Of a stretch of DNA of 64,000 nucleotides, positions 25,281 through 33,627 are shown one piece after another; the stretch's first letter is position 1, and every line of letters starts with the position of its first letter. The DNA is taken from the NCBI GenBank assembly GCA_963714125.1, contig OY970234.1:2356001-2420000 (forward strand). The letters are read 5' to 3'. A program made the translations under genes and the position numbers. Under the pieces are notes generated by a model, which had not been told where the DNA came from, searched no databases, and worked only from the letters and a program-made list of their open reading frames with translations. The DNA is from CAWCAW01 sp963714125 (GTDB lineage: Bacteria; Actinomycetota; Acidimicrobiia; Acidimicrobiales; UBA8190).

Positions 25281-26362
25281 GACGGTCCTCCCAGACTGGT
25301 GCGCAGTGCGGCGACAAAGCGGGCGTTCTCCTCAGGCGTGCCTACTGTGACCCGCAGGCAGTCATCGAGCCCCGGCCACGTCGAACAGTCGCGCACCAGT
25401 ACCGATGCATCGAGGAGGTCCTGCCACACCTCTTGGGCTGGTCGCGCCAAGGGCCGGAACAAGATGAAGTTGGCATCCGATGGCCAACTCTGCACGGCCA
25501 GCTCCGATAACGCGCCGACCAGAGATCCTCGTCCTTCCGTCAACATGGCCACCCGCTGCTCCATGGCCGCGGTGTGCTGCAACGCCAGTCTTCCGGCCGC
25601 CTGCGTCACGGCGTCGAGGTGATACGGCAACGCCGTCATCTCACAAGCTTCAACCACATCGGGGGCGGCCACCAGGTACCCCAGCCGGCAGGCTGCCATC
25701 GACCACGTCTTGGAGAACGTCCGCACCACCACCAGACGTTCGGCGCCATCGATGGACGAACGGGCCACGTCCAGGGCGCTGTGGGGCGCGAATTGGCCGT
25801 AGGCCTCGTCCACCACTACCAGGCCCTCGGTACGCGCCAGCACGTGCGCCACCACTTCAGGAGGCTCGGCTCGGCCGGTGGGGTTGTTGGGCGAGCACAG
25901 AAACGTGATCACGGGCCGAGTGCGCTCGAGCAGCTCGTCGACAGCAGCGAGATCCAACGTGAAATCGGGGTTGCGCCAGCACGATGCCACCGTGGTGGCC
26001 GTCAGGGCGGCGATGTGGCTGTGCAACGCGTAGGTGGGTTCGAACATGGCCGCCGTGCGCCCGGCGCCGCCATAGGCAAGCAGCAGGCACTGCAGGACTT
26101 CGTTCGATCCATTGGCGCAGAACACCTGCGCGACGTCTACGTCGTGAAACTCCGCCAGCGCGGTACGTAGTGCGGTGGCGCGGCGATCGGGATAACGGTG
26201 GAAGTCGATGGTGCCAATCTCGTCGGCGAGCTGGCGCCGCCACTGCTCAGGCGGTGGGTAGGGCGACTCATTGGTGTTGAGCCGCACCTCCACTTCGACC
26301 TGGGGCGAGTGGTAGCCGGTCATCTCCTCCACCTCGACGCGCCGCGGCACACGCGTGGCCAT
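25277..26362 (-). CDS. hisC: histidinol-phosphate aminotransferase
   Basis: PLP-dependent transaminase that makes histidinol phosphate. The 361-residue protein has the PLP-Schiff-base Lys218 in TFSKTWSMA, SPNNPTG, VVDEAYGQF and the arginine of LRVTVGT that binds the carboxylate. I use ATG 26362, which overlaps the hisD stop by one base; GTG 26365 directly before it is equally possible. Related enzymes also act on phenylalanine, but its position in the his unit supports HisC. Confidence 0.93.
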   Translation of the reverse strand: MATRVPRRVEVEEMTGYHSPQVEVEVRLNTNESPYPPPEQWRRQLADEIGTIDFHRYPDRRATALRTALAEFHDVDVAQVFCANGSNEVLQCLLLAYGGAGRTAAMFEPTYALHSHIAALTATTVASCWRNPDFTLDLAAVDELLERTRPVITFLCSPNNPTGRAEPPEVVAHVLARTEGLVVVDEAYGQFAPHSALDVARSSIDGAERLVVVRTFSKTWSMAACRLGYLVAAPDVVEACEMTALPYHLDAVTQAAGRLALQHTAAMEQRVAMLTEGRGSLVGALSELAVQSWPSDANFILFRPLARPAQEVWQDLLDASVLVRDCSTWPGLDDCLRVTVGTPEENARFVAALRTSLGGPS

Positions 26363-27651
26363 CACTGCTTGCCTCGCACACGCACCGATTCGGCGTGCAC
26401 CGAGAGTCCTTCGGCCTCGGCGATGGTGGCCACATAGGGCGCCAACGAGGCCAACGTGCCGGCGTCAAGTGACACGGCGTGGGCGAAGGTACGAAAGTCG
26501 TCGGGTCGCAATGCCGAGGCAAAACGCGCCGTGCGGGCCGTGGGTAACACGTGGTTCGGTCCGGCCATGTAGTCGCCGACACTGGCTGGTGCGTAGAGCC
26601 CGAGAAATACGGCGGCGGCATTGCGCACCAGCGGGAGGAGCGGCTCGGGTTCTCGCACGAGAAGCTCGAGGTGTTCAGGAGCCACGGCGGCGGCCACTTC
26701 CATGGCGGCAACGGGGCCGTCCACAATCACGGCGTAGCCGCCGGTGCTGAGGGCTGCTTCGAGGTCGCGACGTCGCGGTGATGTCTGGACCAACTGGTCG
26801 ACGACCTCGGCCACGGCATCGGCCAAGGACTCCGACCACGTCACCAGCCAGGCCAAGCCGTCGGGTCCGTGCTCGGCTTGCACCATGACGTCGATGGCGG
26901 CCCACGTCGCCGGGGTGGTGTCATCGGCCACCACCACCACCTCCGATGGCCCCGCAAAGGCGGAGGGCACTCCCACGATGCCCGATAGCTGCCGCTTGGC
27001 CTCGGCCACGTAGCGGTTGCCTGGGCCCACGATGACGTCGGTGGCGGCGATCGACTCCGTGCCGTAGGCCATGGCCGCAATGGCTTGAGCCCCGCCTACC
27101 CGGTAGACCTCGTCGATCCCACACAGAGCAGCGGCAGCCAGCGTCTCGTCGGCCACCGCCCCGTCGGGGCCGGGGGGCACGCACAGAGCCAACTGCTCGA
27201 CGCCCGCCACCTGGGCCGGAGCTGCGCACATGAGGACGGTGGAGGGGTACCGGGCGCGCCCGCCGGGGGCGTACAGGCCCGCCCGTCGCACCGGTCGTAC
27301 CAGGTGACGGACCCGTACGCCGTCGAGCTCGAAGTCCTCTGCCGGGGTCGCTTCGTGGCGGTGGTAGGCGAGGATGCGCTCATAGGCCCGCTCCAAGGCC
27401 TCTCCCAGGGCCGGTGCAATGCGCTTGGCCGCAGCAGCAATGTCCTCGGAGGCCACCCGGAGCGCCTCTATCTCCACCCCGTCGAAGCGACGCGTGCAGG
27501 CGCGCACGGCCTCGTCGCCACCACTGCGGACCTGCTCGAGGATGGCGCGCACCGATTCGGTGGGGAAGTCGGCCACGACGTCGTGACGCGGCAACGCTCC
27601 CGCCAGCTCGGAGACGGGCACGCCACGCAGGTCGAGGCGGTTGAGGAGCAC
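26362..27651 (-). CDS. hisD: histidinol dehydrogenase
   Basis: Zinc enzyme that oxidises histidinol to histidine using two NAD. The 429-residue protein has AGLYAPGG, VGPGNRYVAEAKR, the catalytic pair in QAEHGPDG (also Gln and His zinc ligands) and GDYMAGPNHVLPT with further ligands. The frame is open to 27831; GTG 27651 gives the family-typical LLNRLDLRG start, and GTG 27657 is the alternative. TACCAT lies 9 or 3 nt upstream. First gene of the his unit, so histidine synthesis here starts at HisD with no hisG or hisE attached. Confidence 0.94.
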   Translation of the reverse strand: MLLNRLDLRGVPVSELAGALPRHDVVADFPTESVRAILEQVRSGGDEAVRACTRRFDGVEIEALRVASEDIAAAAKRIAPALGEALERAYERILAYHRHEATPAEDFELDGVRVRHLVRPVRRAGLYAPGGRARYPSTVLMCAAPAQVAGVEQLALCVPPGPDGAVADETLAAAALCGIDEVYRVGGAQAIAAMAYGTESIAATDVIVGPGNRYVAEAKRQLSGIVGVPSAFAGPSEVVVVADDTTPATWAAIDVMVQAEHGPDGLAWLVTWSESLADAVAEVVDQLVQTSPRRRDLEAALSTGGYAVIVDGPVAAMEVAAAVAPEHLELLVREPEPLLPLVRNAAAVFLGLYAPASVGDYMAGPNHVLPTARTARFASALRPDDFRTFAHAVSLDAGTLASLAPYVATIAEAEGLSVHAESVRVRGKQ

Positions 27652-27660
27652 AGCCACCCG

Positions 27661-27666
27661 ATGGTA
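27661..27666 (-). promoter_or_regulatory. -10-like TACCAT before hisD
   Basis: TACCAT on the minus strand, 9 nt before GTG 27651 and 3 nt before GTG 27657. It is a candidate promoter for the whole his/trp unit with little or no leader. Confidence 0.45.
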
Positions 27667-27732
27667 CTCGGGGGTGGCCTGCTCACCGCCCGGCGACCTG
27701 CGCCAACGCGTCCGGTGGGCCATCATCGGGGC

Positions 27733-27948
27733 ATGCCAGCGCGCACCGCCGAGCTTTCCTCGGTCTCCACCGCCCTCACCGAACTCACCCGCCGCCTGGC
27801 GGTCATGGCTGACCAGGCCGCCGCGGAACACGACGACGACTCCGCCACCGAGTTGTTCGCCATCGAACGCGCCCTGACCGGCGCCGGCCGCCGGTTGTCG
27901 AGACTCACCGATCCGCGCCGTAGCGGCGGTGGAAGCCGGTTGCGCTGA
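27733..27948 (+). CDS. small helical protein of unknown function
   Basis: A predicted 71-residue protein, divergent from hisD. It is mostly helical, with heptad-like Leu/Ala spacing (LTELTRRLAVMADQAA, ELFAIERALTGAGRRL), and ends in a Gly/Arg tail. Similar short proteins occur in actinobacteria but I know no function. ATG 27733 has CATCAT 6 nt upstream, a near match to the leaderless pattern. A strong hairpin about 70 bp after its stop supports a transcription unit on this strand. Confidence 0.55.
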   Translation: MPARTAELSSVSTALTELTRRLAVMADQAAAEHDDDSATELFAIERALTGAGRRLSRLTDPRRSGGGSRLR

Positions 27949-28019
27949 ATCTCGAACTGAGAGCCCGCTTAATCCCCGCTGAGATTGGGGGCGGCGCGGA
28001 AATGGCGATCATGCACGCG

Positions 28020-28047
28020 ACGACGGCGCCCTTGCGGGCGCCGTCGT
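28020..28047. terminator. 12-bp perfect hairpin, bidirectional terminator candidate
   Basis: ACGACGGCGCCC at 28020-28031 pairs with 28036-28047 across the loop TTGC. It lies between the convergent ends of the small helical-protein gene and nth. Very GC-rich, without a U-tract on either strand. Confidence 0.6.
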
Positions 28048-28200
28048 GCGAGCGGGCCGGGCGGCGGATCCCAGCCGTGCTCTCACGGAACCAGGTGGCG
28101 GGAACCGGTTCCGGTGACCACTAGAACAGCACGCCCAAGGGTCCGGATCCAATCATTCCCGTAAAACCCCAGGCCAGCTCGGGTGCCAGGGAGCCGAATT

Positions 28201-28875
28201 TCAGGTGGTACCCGCAGCCCGGATAGGCAACCGAGCCGACGGGCAGATGTCGGCCAGCTCGCACTCCTCGCATTTCGGCGTACGAGCCACGCACACGCGG
28301 CGTCCGTGCAGGATCAAGCGCAGGCTCAAAGCGCCCCATTGCGCTTTGGGGACGAGGGCGCAGATCTCGGTTTCGACCTTCACCGGATCGGTCTGTTCGG
28401 TGAGACCGAGGCGCCGCACCAGCCGTCCCACGTGCGTGTCCACGGGAAGGCCCGGGAGCTCGAAGTCCACGCTGCGAATGACGTTGGCGGTCTTGCGACC
28501 CACGCCGGGCAACGTCACCAGGTCTTCCATGGCCGACGGCACCTGGCCGCCGAAGCGCGCGCTCACGTCGGCGGCCATGCCGATCACACTGCGCGCCTTG
28601 GCTCGGAAGAACCCGGTCGAATAGATCAGCTTCTCCACTTCCTCGGGCGGAGCCGCCGCCAGCGCGTCAGGGGTCGGAAAGGCCGAGAAAAGAGCCGGGG
28701 TGACCATGTTGACCCGCTCGTCGGTGGACTGGGCCGACAGGATGGTGGCCACCAGTAGCTCGAAGGGGCTGTTGTGACGCAGGGCGCACAACTCCTTGGC
28801 CGAACCGGGGTAAAGAACGCTCAATCGGGCCACTACTTCTCGAGCCCGGCCTGTGATGCTGCGCGGTCGCGCCAT
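28201..28875 (-). CDS. nth: endonuclease III
   Basis: DNA glycosylase/AP lyase that removes oxidised pyrimidines. The 224-residue protein has the helix-hairpin-helix LPGVGRKTAN, the catalytic Lys within it, the catalytic Asp in VDTHVGR and the four-Cys iron-sulfur loop near the C-terminus (CVARTPKCEECELADIC). ATG 28875 is set by TACCTT 6 nt upstream. The -10 elements of nth and the divergent mshD share two bases. Confidence 0.95.
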   Translation of the reverse strand: MARPRSITGRAREVVARLSVLYPGSAKELCALRHNSPFELLVATILSAQSTDERVNMVTPALFSAFPTPDALAAAPPEEVEKLIYSTGFFRAKARSVIGMAADVSARFGGQVPSAMEDLVTLPGVGRKTANVIRSVDFELPGLPVDTHVGRLVRRLGLTEQTDPVKVETEICALVPKAQWGALSLRLILHGRRVCVARTPKCEECELADICPSARLPIRAAGTT

Positions 28876-28881
28876 AACCGA

Positions 28882-28887
28882 AAGGTA
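28882..28887 (-). promoter_or_regulatory. -10 element TACCTT of nth
   Basis: TACCTT on the minus strand, 6 nt before ATG 28875. Bases 28886-28887 are also the first two bases of the mshD -10 on the other strand. Confidence 0.65.
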
Positions 28888-28891
28888 GCGT
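28886..28891 (+). promoter_or_regulatory. -10 element TAGCGT of mshD
   Basis: TAGCGT ends 8 nt before ATG 28900. It overlaps the nth -10 by two bases, so polymerase could not occupy both at once. Confidence 0.6.
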
Positions 28892-28899
28892 GCATTTCG

Positions 28900-29811
28900 A
28901 TGCACCCGGTCGAAGTCAAACGACGCATGGGTGAGTCCGATGTGGCCGAGGTGGCGCGCCTGCTGCACGAGGTCACGGTGGCCGACGGCCATCAGCCGCT
29001 CGGCGAGCACAAGTGGTTGGATCTCGTCCACGGTGGTCGCAAGGGCTTCGCCGGTTTCGTGGCACGCGAGGGACGTGACACGGCACTCATCGGCTACGCC
29101 CAGCTGAGCCGGGGCCACGACACCTGGGGGCTCGAGGTCGTCATCCATCCGGACCATCGGGGACCGGGGCACAGCGTCGGCATCGACCTGCTTTCCGCCG
29201 CGCTGGCCGAAGTGCAACACCTGGGCGGAGGCCACGTGCATCTCTGGGTTCCCAAGCCCACAGCCGACACCGACGCTATGGCCGCCGCTGGCGGGTTGGC
29301 GCGCGGGCGAGACCTGCTGCAGATGCGCCGTCCTCTTCCTCTCCACGACGACAGTCCTCGCGTGCCGACACGGGCCTTCGAGCCGGGTGTCGACGAGGCC
29401 ACGTGGTTGGCGGTGAACAACCGGGCCTTCGCTTCACACCCCGAACAAGGAGGGTGGACGCTCGACACCATTCTCGAGCGCGAGGCCGAGCCGTGGTTCG
29501 ATCCTGAAGGGTTTCGTCTGCACGAACGCGATGGGCAGCTGGCCGCCTCGTGCTGGACCAAGGTGCACCGCGATCATGAGCCACCCTTGGGGGAGATCTA
29601 CGTGATCTCAGTCGATCCTGGTTTTCAAGGACTTGGACTGGGGCGTGCCTTGGTCCTGGCCGGCCTCGATCACCTCACCGCACGGGGACTGACCGTCGGC
29701 ATGCTCTATGTCGACGCCGATAACGAAGCTGCTGTCGGGTTGTACCGGGCCCTGGGTTTTGACATCGACCACGTCGATCGCGCCTATACCGGAGACATTC
29801 CCGCCGCGTAA
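28900..29811 (+). CDS. mshD: mycothiol synthase
   Basis: Acetylates Cys-GlcN-Ins to mycothiol, the thiol buffer of actinobacteria. The 303-residue protein is a tandem of two GNAT domains, as in MshD: an N-terminal one (about 1-140) and a C-terminal active one with the acetyl-CoA loop GFQGLGLGRALV and LYVDADNEAAVGLYRALGF. Length fits the family. ATG 28900 has TAGCGT 8 nt upstream. Divergent pairing with nth may link thiol and oxidative-damage functions, which is inference. It is the best single taxonomic marker in the window. Confidence 0.92.
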   Translation: MHPVEVKRRMGESDVAEVARLLHEVTVADGHQPLGEHKWLDLVHGGRKGFAGFVAREGRDTALIGYAQLSRGHDTWGLEVVIHPDHRGPGHSVGIDLLSAALAEVQHLGGGHVHLWVPKPTADTDAMAAAGGLARGRDLLQMRRPLPLHDDSPRVPTRAFEPGVDEATWLAVNNRAFASHPEQGGWTLDTILEREAEPWFDPEGFRLHERDGQLAASCWTKVHRDHEPPLGEIYVISVDPGFQGLGLGRALVLAGLDHLTARGLTVGMLYVDADNEAAVGLYRALGFDIDHVDRAYTGDIPAA

Positions 29812-29830
29812 CAGCAAGTACCCCGATGCG

Positions 29831-30631
29831 TCAGTGCAGGCCGGAAACCCCTACGGCGTGGCCCACGCCGAAGGCAATGGCCGCCGCCACCGCTGACAAG
29901 GTGAGCTGGCGAAGCGCGGTCCACCACCGAGAGCGATGGGTGAAGACGGCGAGCGCCCATCCCACGGCCACAGCAGCGGCGGCGCCGATGACAACCGAGG
30001 CAATAACCGCAGCGGTGCCACTGGTGATCAACCACGGGATCAAGGGCAACAAGGCGCCCACCGCAAAGGTGGCGAACGATGACGTGGCCGCCTGCACCGG
30101 CGAACCCAAATCACGGGGATTGATGCCGAGCTCCTCGCGAGCATGCGTCTCGAGGGCGAGTTCGGGCGTGCGCATCATTTCGCTGGCCAGTTGTCGCGCC
30201 ACTTCGGGCTCGATGCCTCGGCTCTCGTAGATGCGCACCAGCTCGCGTCGCTCGCCTTCGGGGCGATGGCGGATCTCGTAGTTCTCGAGGGCGAGTTCGC
30301 GCTGGAACAACTCCGTTTGGGCTCGCATGGAGACGTACTCCCCCGTCGCCATGGAGAAGGCGCCCGCCACCAGTCCCGCCACCCCGGCCAGTCGCACCAC
30401 AGATCCCCCCGGATGGGCACCGGCGAAACCGAGGATGAGCGACACGTTGGTCACCAGGCCGTCGCTCACACCGAACACGGCGGCGCGTGCCCCGCCGGCC
30501 TGAACGCCGCGGTGATGGTGGTCTCGGGCTTGCAGCTCGACACCGTGGCGATGGGCCGGGTGCTTCTCCTGCCCTGCCTTGCGATCGAGGCGCCGAAGCT
30601 CGGCGGGTCCGGGAATGGTGGCGTCCTCCAC
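29831..30631 (-). CDS. VIT1/CCC1-family iron/manganese transporter
   Basis: A 266-residue membrane protein of the vacuolar iron transporter family, which moves Fe2+ or Mn2+ out of the cytoplasm. The N-terminal VFGVSDGLVTNVSLILGF and MATGEYVSMRAQTE are family hallmarks; a charged central region with many Glu residues (metal-binding domain in relatives) precedes three C-terminal hydrophobic segments. GTG 30631 has TAGGCT 7 nt upstream. It converges with mshD, 19 bp apart. Confidence 0.88.
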   Translation of the reverse strand: MEDATIPGPAELRRLDRKAGQEKHPAHRHGVELQARDHHHRGVQAGGARAAVFGVSDGLVTNVSLILGFAGAHPGGSVVRLAGVAGLVAGAFSMATGEYVSMRAQTELFQRELALENYEIRHRPEGERRELVRIYESRGIEPEVARQLASEMMRTPELALETHAREELGINPRDLGSPVQAATSSFATFAVGALLPLIPWLITSGTAAVIASVVIGAAAAVAVGWALAVFTHRSRWWTALRQLTLSAVAAAIAFGVGHAVGVSGLH

Positions 30632-30638
30632 CACATGA

Positions 30639-30644
30639 AGCCTA
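30639..30644 (-). promoter_or_regulatory. -10 element TAGGCT of the VIT1-family gene
   Basis: TAGGCT on the minus strand, 7 nt before GTG 30631; identical in sequence and spacing to the trpC element. Confidence 0.6.
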
Positions 30645-30694
30645 CTGACCGGGGCGATCACCTCGTCATCACTGTGACCTGCAACAATGGACCT

Positions 30695-31048
30695 GTGCCG
30701 GGACCTCGCCATTGGTTCGACAATTCGCAGCCTCAGACCCTCCAAAGCGCGGTGCTCCTGAGCTATTTCACCGCCGCCCTGGGCCTGTTCTTCTACCTCC
30801 TGGGGGCCCATTCGCCGCTCCAGGTGGTCTCCATCGCCTTGGCGCCAGGTGCCTACGGCATCGCCAACGAAAAACGCTGGGGATACCGCCTCGATGTCAT
30901 CATGGCCATCGCCTACGCGGCATTGTGCCTCCTCGGGGTACTCACCATCGCCCTGTCGTTCGCCCTCTCCTTGGCCTTCGCCGTCCTGTTGGTTGCCCTG
31001 TTGCTGAATCCTCAGAGCCGCGAGTACAAGCGCATCTGGTTCCGCTGA
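30695..31048 (+). CDS. small integral membrane protein
   Basis: A predicted 117-residue protein with about four hydrophobic segments between residues 18 and 105, basic ends and a C-terminal KRIWFR. No family is recognised. GTG 30695 has AACAAT 6 nt upstream, a near match to the leaderless pattern, and no ribosome-binding site. It lies divergent from the VIT1-family gene and 46 bp before the MaoC gene. Confidence 0.6.
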   Translation: MPGPRHWFDNSQPQTLQSAVLLSYFTAALGLFFYLLGAHSPLQVVSIALAPGAYGIANEKRWGYRLDVIMAIAYAALCLLGVLTIALSFALSLAFAVLLVALLLNPQSREYKRIWFR

Positions 31049-31080
31049 CCTGCGGCGTGCCGTGGGGCCGTCCGCAGCAT

Positions 31081-31086
31081 TAGGGT
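31081..31086 (+). promoter_or_regulatory. -10 element TAGGGT of the MaoC gene
   Basis: TAGGGT ends 8 nt before GTG 31095. No Shine-Dalgarno sequence. Confidence 0.55.
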
Positions 31087-31094
31087 CATGCGCC

Positions 31095-31550
31095 GTGACC
31101 ACGACCGTTCATGCCCTCAGCGAATTCGCACCCCTCGTCGGAAAACACCTGGGTTGGTCCAGCTGGCACGTCGTCGACCAGGCCCAGATAGACCTGTTCG
31201 CCGACGCCACCAACGACCACCAGTGGATCCACGTCGACCCGCAACGGGCCGCCACCGGCCCTTTCGGAACGACCATCGCCCACGGGTATTTGACCTTGTC
31301 ATTGGCTCCGGTACTGCTCCACGACGTTCTCGTGGTGGAGGGGATGACGTTCGGAGTCAACTACGGCTGCAACAAGGTGCGCTTCCCCTCCCCCGTCAAA
31401 GTTGGATCCAAGTTGCGACTGGGGGCGACGGTGGCCTCGGTCGAAGATATCCCCGGGGGGGCGCAGGTCACCTTGGACGTAACCCTCGAAGTCGAGGACG
31501 CCGAAAAACCGTCGTGCGTGGCCCAGGTCGTCTACCGCTACCTCGACTGA
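31095..31550 (+). CDS. MaoC-like (R)-specific enoyl-CoA hydratase
   Basis: A 151-residue single hot-dog domain that probably hydrates trans-2-enoyl-CoA. The hydratase-2 motif is present: FADATNDHQWIHVDP with the catalytic Asp and His, then GPFGTTIAHGYLTLSL. Length fits stand-alone MaoC-type enzymes. It converges on an acyl-CoA dehydrogenase gene 19 bp away, which fits fatty-acid metabolism though the two are on opposite strands. Confidence 0.9.
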   Translation: MTTTVHALSEFAPLVGKHLGWSSWHVVDQAQIDLFADATNDHQWIHVDPQRAATGPFGTTIAHGYLTLSLAPVLLHDVLVVEGMTFGVNYGCNKVRFPSPVKVGSKLRLGATVASVEDIPGGAQVTLDVTLEVEDAEKPSCVAQVVYRYLD

Positions 31551-31569
31551 ACCTCTGAGCGGACGGGCG

Positions 31570-32796
31570 CTACAGCGGGAGGTTCCCCGTAGCGCTGCGG
31601 GTGGTGCCGTGTTGGCGGTAGGCGTCGATCACTGCTTCGGCCACGCGCCACTTGTGGATCTCGTCGGCTCCGTCGGCAAAGCGGCTCCAGCGGGCCTGAA
31701 GCAACATGTCGGCCAACGGCGAGTCCTTCGAGTAGCCCAATGCGCCATGCACTTGCACGGCCCGGTCGATCACCCCCCACAGGGTGTTGGCCACATGGTG
31801 CTTGGCCATGGACACCTCGGTGGTGAACGGAGATCCCCGTTCGATCAGGTAGGCGGCGTGCAGGACCATGAGTTTGGCCTGGTAGAGCTCGATGGCCGAT
31901 TCGCTGATCATCCACTGGATGCCTTGCTTTTCGGCCAGATAGGAGCCGTGCGAAAACCGCTCGGTGGCACGCTTCACCATCAGATCGAGCGCCGTTTCGA
32001 TCTGCCCCAGCCAGCGCATGCAATGCGCCAGTCGGGCGGGGCCCAAACGCGCCTGACCCAACCGATGCCCCTGGCCGCGTCCACCCAGGCGGTTGGTGTC
32101 GGCCACGCGCAGGTCGGTGATGAGGATCTCGCAGTGATTGTGGCCGCCCGCCATGGTCTCGACGTCACGAACCAGTTCCCACCCGGGCGACGGCACATCG
32201 ACGATGAAGGCCGTGGTGGCCGCTTGCGGCACCTCCGGGTCGTCTTCGGTGCGGGCCAGCAGAATGGCGAAGCGCGCCCCACGCGCCCCGCTGATGAACC
32301 ACTTGTGCCCGTTGATCGCCCATTCGTCACCGTGCAGTGCCGCCTTCGTCTGCATCAGCGTCGGATCTGACCCGGCTACCTCGGGCTCGGTCATGGCGAA
32401 ACACGACCGCATGGTGCCTTCGCACATAGGCCGGAGGTACCGCTCCTTCTGGTCGTCGGTGCCCCAGTGCAGCAGCGTGTGCATGTTGCCCTCGTCGGGC
32501 GCGTAGCAGTTGATCACGTAGGAACCCCAACGCGTCTTGGCCGCTTCAGCCGACACCGCCGCCAAGGCCGTGGGGCCCAGTCCCATGCCGCCCCACGGCG
32601 TGGGCATGTGTGGCATCCACAGCTCGAGCTCCTTGGCGCGCTGGCGTAACCGGTCGAGCTCGGCCCGCCAGTCGGCTCGACCGGCGGCCTGCTGCATCAG
32701 GTCGTCTTCAGCGCTTCGGACGTCGTCCTCGATGAACGTCCGCATACGCAGGCGCGCCTCTTCGACGTCGGGGGCGAAGGTGAAGTCGATGGCCAT
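31570..32796 (-). CDS. acyl-CoA dehydrogenase
   Basis: FAD enzyme that introduces the 2,3 double bond into acyl-CoA. The 408-residue protein shows CFAMTEPEVAGSDP and NGHKWFISGA in the beta domain, and QVHGALGYSKDSPLAD near the C-terminus. It is closest to the ACAD10/11-like or FadE branch with a QVHGA-type end; the chain-length preference is not readable. ATG 32796 has GAAACT 7 nt upstream. A hydrolase gene lies 27 bp upstream on the same strand. Confidence 0.92.
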   Translation of the reverse strand: MAIDFTFAPDVEEARLRMRTFIEDDVRSAEDDLMQQAAGRADWRAELDRLRQRAKELELWMPHMPTPWGGMGLGPTALAAVSAEAAKTRWGSYVINCYAPDEGNMHTLLHWGTDDQKERYLRPMCEGTMRSCFAMTEPEVAGSDPTLMQTKAALHGDEWAINGHKWFISGARGARFAILLARTEDDPEVPQAATTAFIVDVPSPGWELVRDVETMAGGHNHCEILITDLRVADTNRLGGRGQGHRLGQARLGPARLAHCMRWLGQIETALDLMVKRATERFSHGSYLAEKQGIQWMISESAIELYQAKLMVLHAAYLIERGSPFTTEVSMAKHHVANTLWGVIDRAVQVHGALGYSKDSPLADMLLQARWSRFADGADEIHKWRVAEAVIDAYRQHGTTRSATGNLPL

Positions 32797-32823
32797 GGCG
32801 CGCAGTTTCGCACGGCGACGACG

Positions 32824-33627
32824 TCAACAACGTCGAGCGGCGCGCTGTTCGACTCGTCGCACGGCGTCGGCCACCACCGTCGGGTGTTGGCGCTGCACGA
32901 AGTGCCCGGCTTGGGCCACGATCACCAGTTCGGCTCCGGCCACGTCGGTGGCGATCCGCACCGCCACCGACGGCGGCACCACCACGTCTCGGGTGCCGGT
33001 GATCACGACGCAAGGTGCGGTCACCTGGGCCAGGGCCCCCTCGACGTCCTCGATCTCGCGCAAAAGCGAACGCTGCTCGGCCACGAACGTGCGCCACACC
33101 TGCGCCGACCACAGGGTCGGCCCGTAGCCCTTGTCGGGCAGTACCGCTTCGAGCCACGCCCACGAATCCGGCGTGCGCCGATCCCTGAGGTGCTGGAGCC
33201 GGGGCAGGACGAGGTTCAAGGTGAACAGGCTGGCGGCGGAAAGCGCATCCCCCACCCCGGGCCAGGCCAGGAGGTGGTCGAAGGTCCCCACGCTCCCCTT
33301 GCGCCCCACCGATGACACCAGAACCAACCCGGCCACCACGTCAGGGTGGCGAGCGGCAGCCAGGATGGCGATGCCCCCGCCGTAGCTGTGGCCGACAACG
33401 GTGGCCGGTGCGGCGTCCTGATCGATGAGGGCCCGCACCAGAAGCTCGGCGTTGTCGTCCATCGACATGGGTGGGCGCCCGCTGTGGCCGTATCCGGGGC
33501 GGTCCGGTGCCAAGACCCGATGGTCAGCTCCAAGGCGTTGCGCCACAGGGTCCCAGTCGCTGCCGAGGCCAGGCTGCCCGTGCACGAAGACGACAGCACG
33601 ACCAGGGCCGTCGGGTCCGGCACTCAC
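32824..33627 (-). CDS. alpha/beta hydrolase
   Basis: A 267-residue alpha/beta-fold hydrolase. The catalytic triad is Ser in GHSYGG, Asp in TGTRDVVVPP and His in AGHFVQ; the oxyanion region is FVHGQPG. It starts by overlapping the kinase stop (GTGA), so it belongs to the regulator-kinase operon and may be cotranscribed with the acyl-CoA dehydrogenase. The substrate is unknown; haloalkane, epoxide or ester hydrolases share this pattern. Confidence 0.88.
   Translation of the reverse strand: MSAGPDGPGRAVVFVHGQPGLGSDWDPVAQRLGADHRVLAPDRPGYGHSGRPPMSMDDNAELLVRALIDQDAAPATVVGHSYGGGIAILAAARHPDVVAGLVLVSSVGRKGSVGTFDHLLAWPGVGDALSAASLFTLNLVLPRLQHLRDRRTPDSWAWLEAVLPDKGYGPTLWSAQVWRTFVAEQRSLLREIEDVEGALAQVTAPCVVITGTRDVVVPPSVAVRIATDVAGAELVIVAQAGHFVQRQHPTVVADAVRRVEQRAARRC

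Noticed and set aside
28121..28339. 72-codon minus-strand frame at the 3' end of nth
   Set aside because: It overlaps the iron-sulfur loop of nth in another frame and has no start signal.
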